Positions 5,513 to 6,812 of a stretch of DNA of 6,812 bases are shown here, piece after piece. A program made the translations under genes and the position numbers. The DNA is taken from assembly GCA_002328835.1 (NCBI GenBank), contig DCWN01000004.1, forward strand, positions 9,125 to 15,936, given 5' to 3'. The DNA comes from Acidobacteria bacterium UBA2161 (GTDB lineage: Bacteria > Acidobacteriota > Vicinamibacteria > Vicinamibacterales > UBA823). Under the pieces are notes generated by a model. It made no database searches. It was not told the origin of the DNA and saw nothing but the letters and a program-made list of their open reading frames with translations. Numbering within the stretch: position 1 is the stretch's first letter; each line of letters opens with the position of its first letter.

Positions 5513-6421
5513 CTAGAGGATTCGCTGGCCGAGCGCCGAGAGAGCTAGCTCGGCGGCGAGTTGGGCTGTCGTGTTCTGCACGTCGAGGATCGGATTGACC
5601 TCGACCAGGTCCAGGGCGCGCAGCTTGCCGGAATCGGCGACCATCTCCATCAACATGTGGGCTTCACGATAGTTGAGCCCGCCCTTGACCGGTGTGCCGA
5701 CACCGGGCGCTATCGAGGGATCGCAGGCATCCACATCGAATGAGACGTGGATGCCGGCGTTGCCGGCGCCGGCGATCGCCAGCGCCTGGTCGGCGACGGT
5801 GGCCAAGCCCAGTCGATCGATCTCCTTCATCGTGAAGACCTTCGCGCCCGACGCCTTGACCAGCTCTCGTTCGCGGTCGTCGAGGTTGCGGACGCCGACG
5901 AGGACGGTCCGGTCGGCCTTGACCTTCCGTGTCACGCCGCCGATCTCCGCCAGCTCCCGAGGTTCCGTGCCGAGCAGGGCGGCCAAGGGCATCCCGTGCA
6001 CGTTGCCCGACGTGGTCGTCGCCGGCGTGTTCATGTCGCCATGGGCGTCCACCCAGATTACCCCGAGGCCCTGGCGCCGCCGGCGGGCGAAGAGCGCCGA
6101 GGCGGCGACCGAGCCAGCCGCCACACTGTGATCGCCGCCCAGGACCAGCGGCAGAGCCCCTTCGGTCAGGCTGTCCAGGGCCGCCTGATGCACCTTCTGG
6201 CAGGCGCGGGCGATTTCTCGGACGTACTTCTTGCGCTCGTCACCAGGCCGCTTGGTCTCCGGGATCGGCGTCGCGAAGTCACCCTTGTCGACCAGTGGGC
6301 AGCCGAGCGCCCGGAGGCGCTCGTTGAGGCCGGCGATCCGGATCGCGGACGGGCCCATGTCGACCCCTCGCCGCCCCGAGCCCAAGTCGAGGGGCATCCC
6401 GATGATATGGATGGAACGCAT
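5513..6421 (-). CDS. rocF: Arginase (ureohydrolase family)
   Basis: A 302-residue binuclear-manganese hydrolase that converts L-arginine to ornithine and urea in the cytosol. All metal-binding motifs are intact: GGDHS (95-99, His98), DAHGDMNT (125-132; Asp125, His127, Asp129) and SFDVDACDPS (227-236; Asp229, Asp231). SGNVHGMPLA (138-147) carries the substrate-loop Asn and active-site His142, and VEVNP (273-277) the Glu that binds the guanidinium end. GTPVKGGL (242-249) is the arginase-type segment. The insert after residue 48 and the HGMP motif favour arginase over agmatinase or formimidoylglutamase, and the length fits the RocF/arginase branch. ATG 6421 starts the protein cleanly at MRSIHIIGMPLDLG, with only a weak GGA ribosome site. 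A sigma70-like promoter lies 43-71 bp upstream. The sulfatase gene follows after 8 bp. Confidence 0.93.
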   Translation of the reverse strand: MRSIHIIGMPLDLGSGRRGVDMGPSAIRIAGLNERLRALGCPLVDKGDFATPIPETKRPGDERKKYVREIARACQKVHQAALDSLTEGALPLVLGGDHSVAAGSVAASALFARRRRQGLGVIWVDAHGDMNTPATTTSGNVHGMPLAALLGTEPRELAEIGGVTRKVKADRTVLVGVRNLDDRERELVKASGAKVFTMKEIDRLGLATVADQALAIAGAGNAGIHVSFDVDACDPSIAPGVGTPVKGGLNYREAHMLMEMVADSGKLRALDLVEVNPILDVQNTTAQLAAELALSALGQRIL

Positions 6422-6445
6422 CGCTGATCCGATAAGAGTCTGGGG

Positions 6446-6465
6446 CTGGCGGAACCTGTCGCCAG
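6446..6465. repeat. 6-bp inverted repeat in the arginase promoter/leader
   Basis: CTGGCG (6446-6451) and CGCCAG (6460-6465) are inverted copies around 8 nt. They overlap the proposed arginase -10 box edge and transcription start (about 6457), a position suited to an operator. The repeat is short enough to arise by chance in GC-rich DNA. Confidence 0.25.
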
Positions 6466-6492
6466 GATACCCCGTCGGGTTGACGAATTCAA
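6464..6492 (-). promoter_or_regulatory. Sigma70-like promoter for the arginase-sulfatase unit
   Basis: On the minus strand TTGAAT (6492-6487) and TATCCT (6469-6464) are separated by 17 bp; each matches 4 of 6 consensus bases. The expected start near 6457 gives a leader of about 35 nt before the arginase ATG. It lies in the only AT-rich patch of the divergent intergenic region. Confidence 0.45.
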
Positions 6493-6509
6493 TAAACGCA
6501 TGCTACTGT
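6480..6509 (+). promoter_or_regulatory. Sigma70-like extended -10 promoter for the Tudor-like gene
   Basis: TTGACG (6480-6485, 5 of 6 consensus) is followed after 18 bp by TACTGT (6504-6509), which keeps the key T, A and final T of the -10 box and is preceded by TGC, an extended -10 element. Transcription would start near 6516, leaving a leader of about 55 nt before GTG 6572. The -35 box is 1 bp from the -35 of the opposing arginase promoter. Confidence 0.45.
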
Positions 6510-6558
6510 GTAGTTTACGGGGCTGGATCGAAGCTTGAGTATGATCTGGCGCGTCCCC

Positions 6559-6563
6559 AGGAG
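6559..6563 (+). promoter_or_regulatory. Ribosome binding site of the Tudor-like gene
   Basis: AGGAG with an 8-nt spacer to the GTG at 6572. This is the main argument for starting the gene at that GTG. Confidence 0.6.
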
Positions 6564-6571
6564 CCCCAATC

Positions 6572-6812
6572 GTGGCGAAGCGGTTTGACGTCGGCGCGCG
6601 GATTTCCGAGCCCACTTACGGGTTGGGTTCGGTGATTGCCGTCGAGGATGCATACACCCGGATCGATTTCGACGAGCACGGCGTCAAGAAGTTTCTGACG
6701 AGCCTCGCGCGTCTGGACCCCTCGAGCGAGCCGGCGCCGGCCGGCGCGCGGAAGCGGAAGCGGAAGACCGCTGCCCGCAAGACGACCGCGAAGGCGAAGA
6801 CCGCGACGGCGA
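6572..6812 (+). CDS. Stand-alone Tudor-like domain protein with basic histone-H1-like tail (3' end beyond window)
   Basis: An open frame from GTG 6572 runs 80 codons to the window edge without a stop. Residues 1-50 have the pattern of the small SH3/Tudor-like domain at the C-terminus of UvrD/PcrA-type helicases: F-D-V-G-A-R-I, then PTYGLGSVIAV (14-24), then TRIDFDEHGVKKFL (29-42) and a closing SLARLDP. There is no helicase upstream, so the domain stands alone. From about residue 54 the chain becomes a Pro/Ala/Lys/Arg/Thr-rich tail, including RKRKRK (60-65) and Ala-Lys-Thr repeats, like bacterial H1-type nucleoid proteins. Nucleic-acid or RNA-polymerase association is a reasonable guess, not a demonstrated function. 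Its AGGAG ribosome site and own promoter support a real gene. Total length is unknown. Confidence 0.75.
   Translation, partial: MAKRFDVGARISEPTYGLGSVIAVEDAYTRIDFDEHGVKKFLTSLARLDPSSEPAPAGARKRKRKTAARKTTAKAKTATA

Overview
The window reads as a chromosomal segment from a GC-rich (roughly two-thirds GC by eye) Gram-negative bacterium. Evidence for a Gram-negative envelope is an outer-membrane beta-barrel protein with a Sec signal and at least one lipoprotein with a clean lipobox. A PilZ (c-di-GMP receptor-type) protein, a formylglycine-type sulfatase, and a stand-alone Tudor-like domain with a lysine/arginine-rich tail would fit an Acidobacteriota (Vicinamibacteria-like) or similar environmental lineage. 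That placement is an inference; nothing in the window proves it. There is no insertion sequence, CRISPR array, integrase or other sign of a mobile element.

Layout. All genes but the last lie on the minus strand, so transcription mostly runs from high to low coordinates. (1) At the right edge, 6572 to the end, a plus-strand gene truncated by the window encodes a small Tudor-like domain followed by a basic histone-H1-like tail. (2) A 150-bp divergent intergenic region (6422-6571) carries two back-to-back sigma70-like promoters whose -35 boxes are 1 bp apart. (3) Leftward from it run arginase (6421-5513) and, 8 bp later, a type I sulfatase (5504-3891), probably one transcription unit. (4) A tRNA-Lys(UUU) gene follows at 3819-3745, with a GC-rich inverted repeat between it and the sulfatase. 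(5) A PilZ protein with a degenerate receiver-like N-terminus (3641-2838) follows, then an outer-membrane porin-like protein (2783-1365), a 57-residue putative exported peptide (1343-1170) and a Gfo/Idh/MocA oxidoreductase (1163-156). Spacings are 54, 21 and 6 bp, so these four may be cotranscribed. (6) At the left edge a lipoprotein gene begins at 86 and runs off the window; its start codon sits inside a perfect 10-bp inverted repeat.

How the genes may fit together. The arginase would feed ornithine and urea metabolism and the sulfatase would release sulfate from an exported substrate; no metabolic link between the two is visible. The porin, exported peptide and NAD(P)-dependent sugar/diol-type dehydrogenase could form an uptake-plus-oxidation unit next to a c-di-GMP receptor, but the substrate cannot be read from the sequence. 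I do not see a clear-cut new defence or mobile system. The items most worth a second look are the Tudor/H1-tail protein, the start-codon hairpin at 84-108, the tiny exported peptide, the pseudo-receiver/PilZ architecture and the overlapping divergent promoters.
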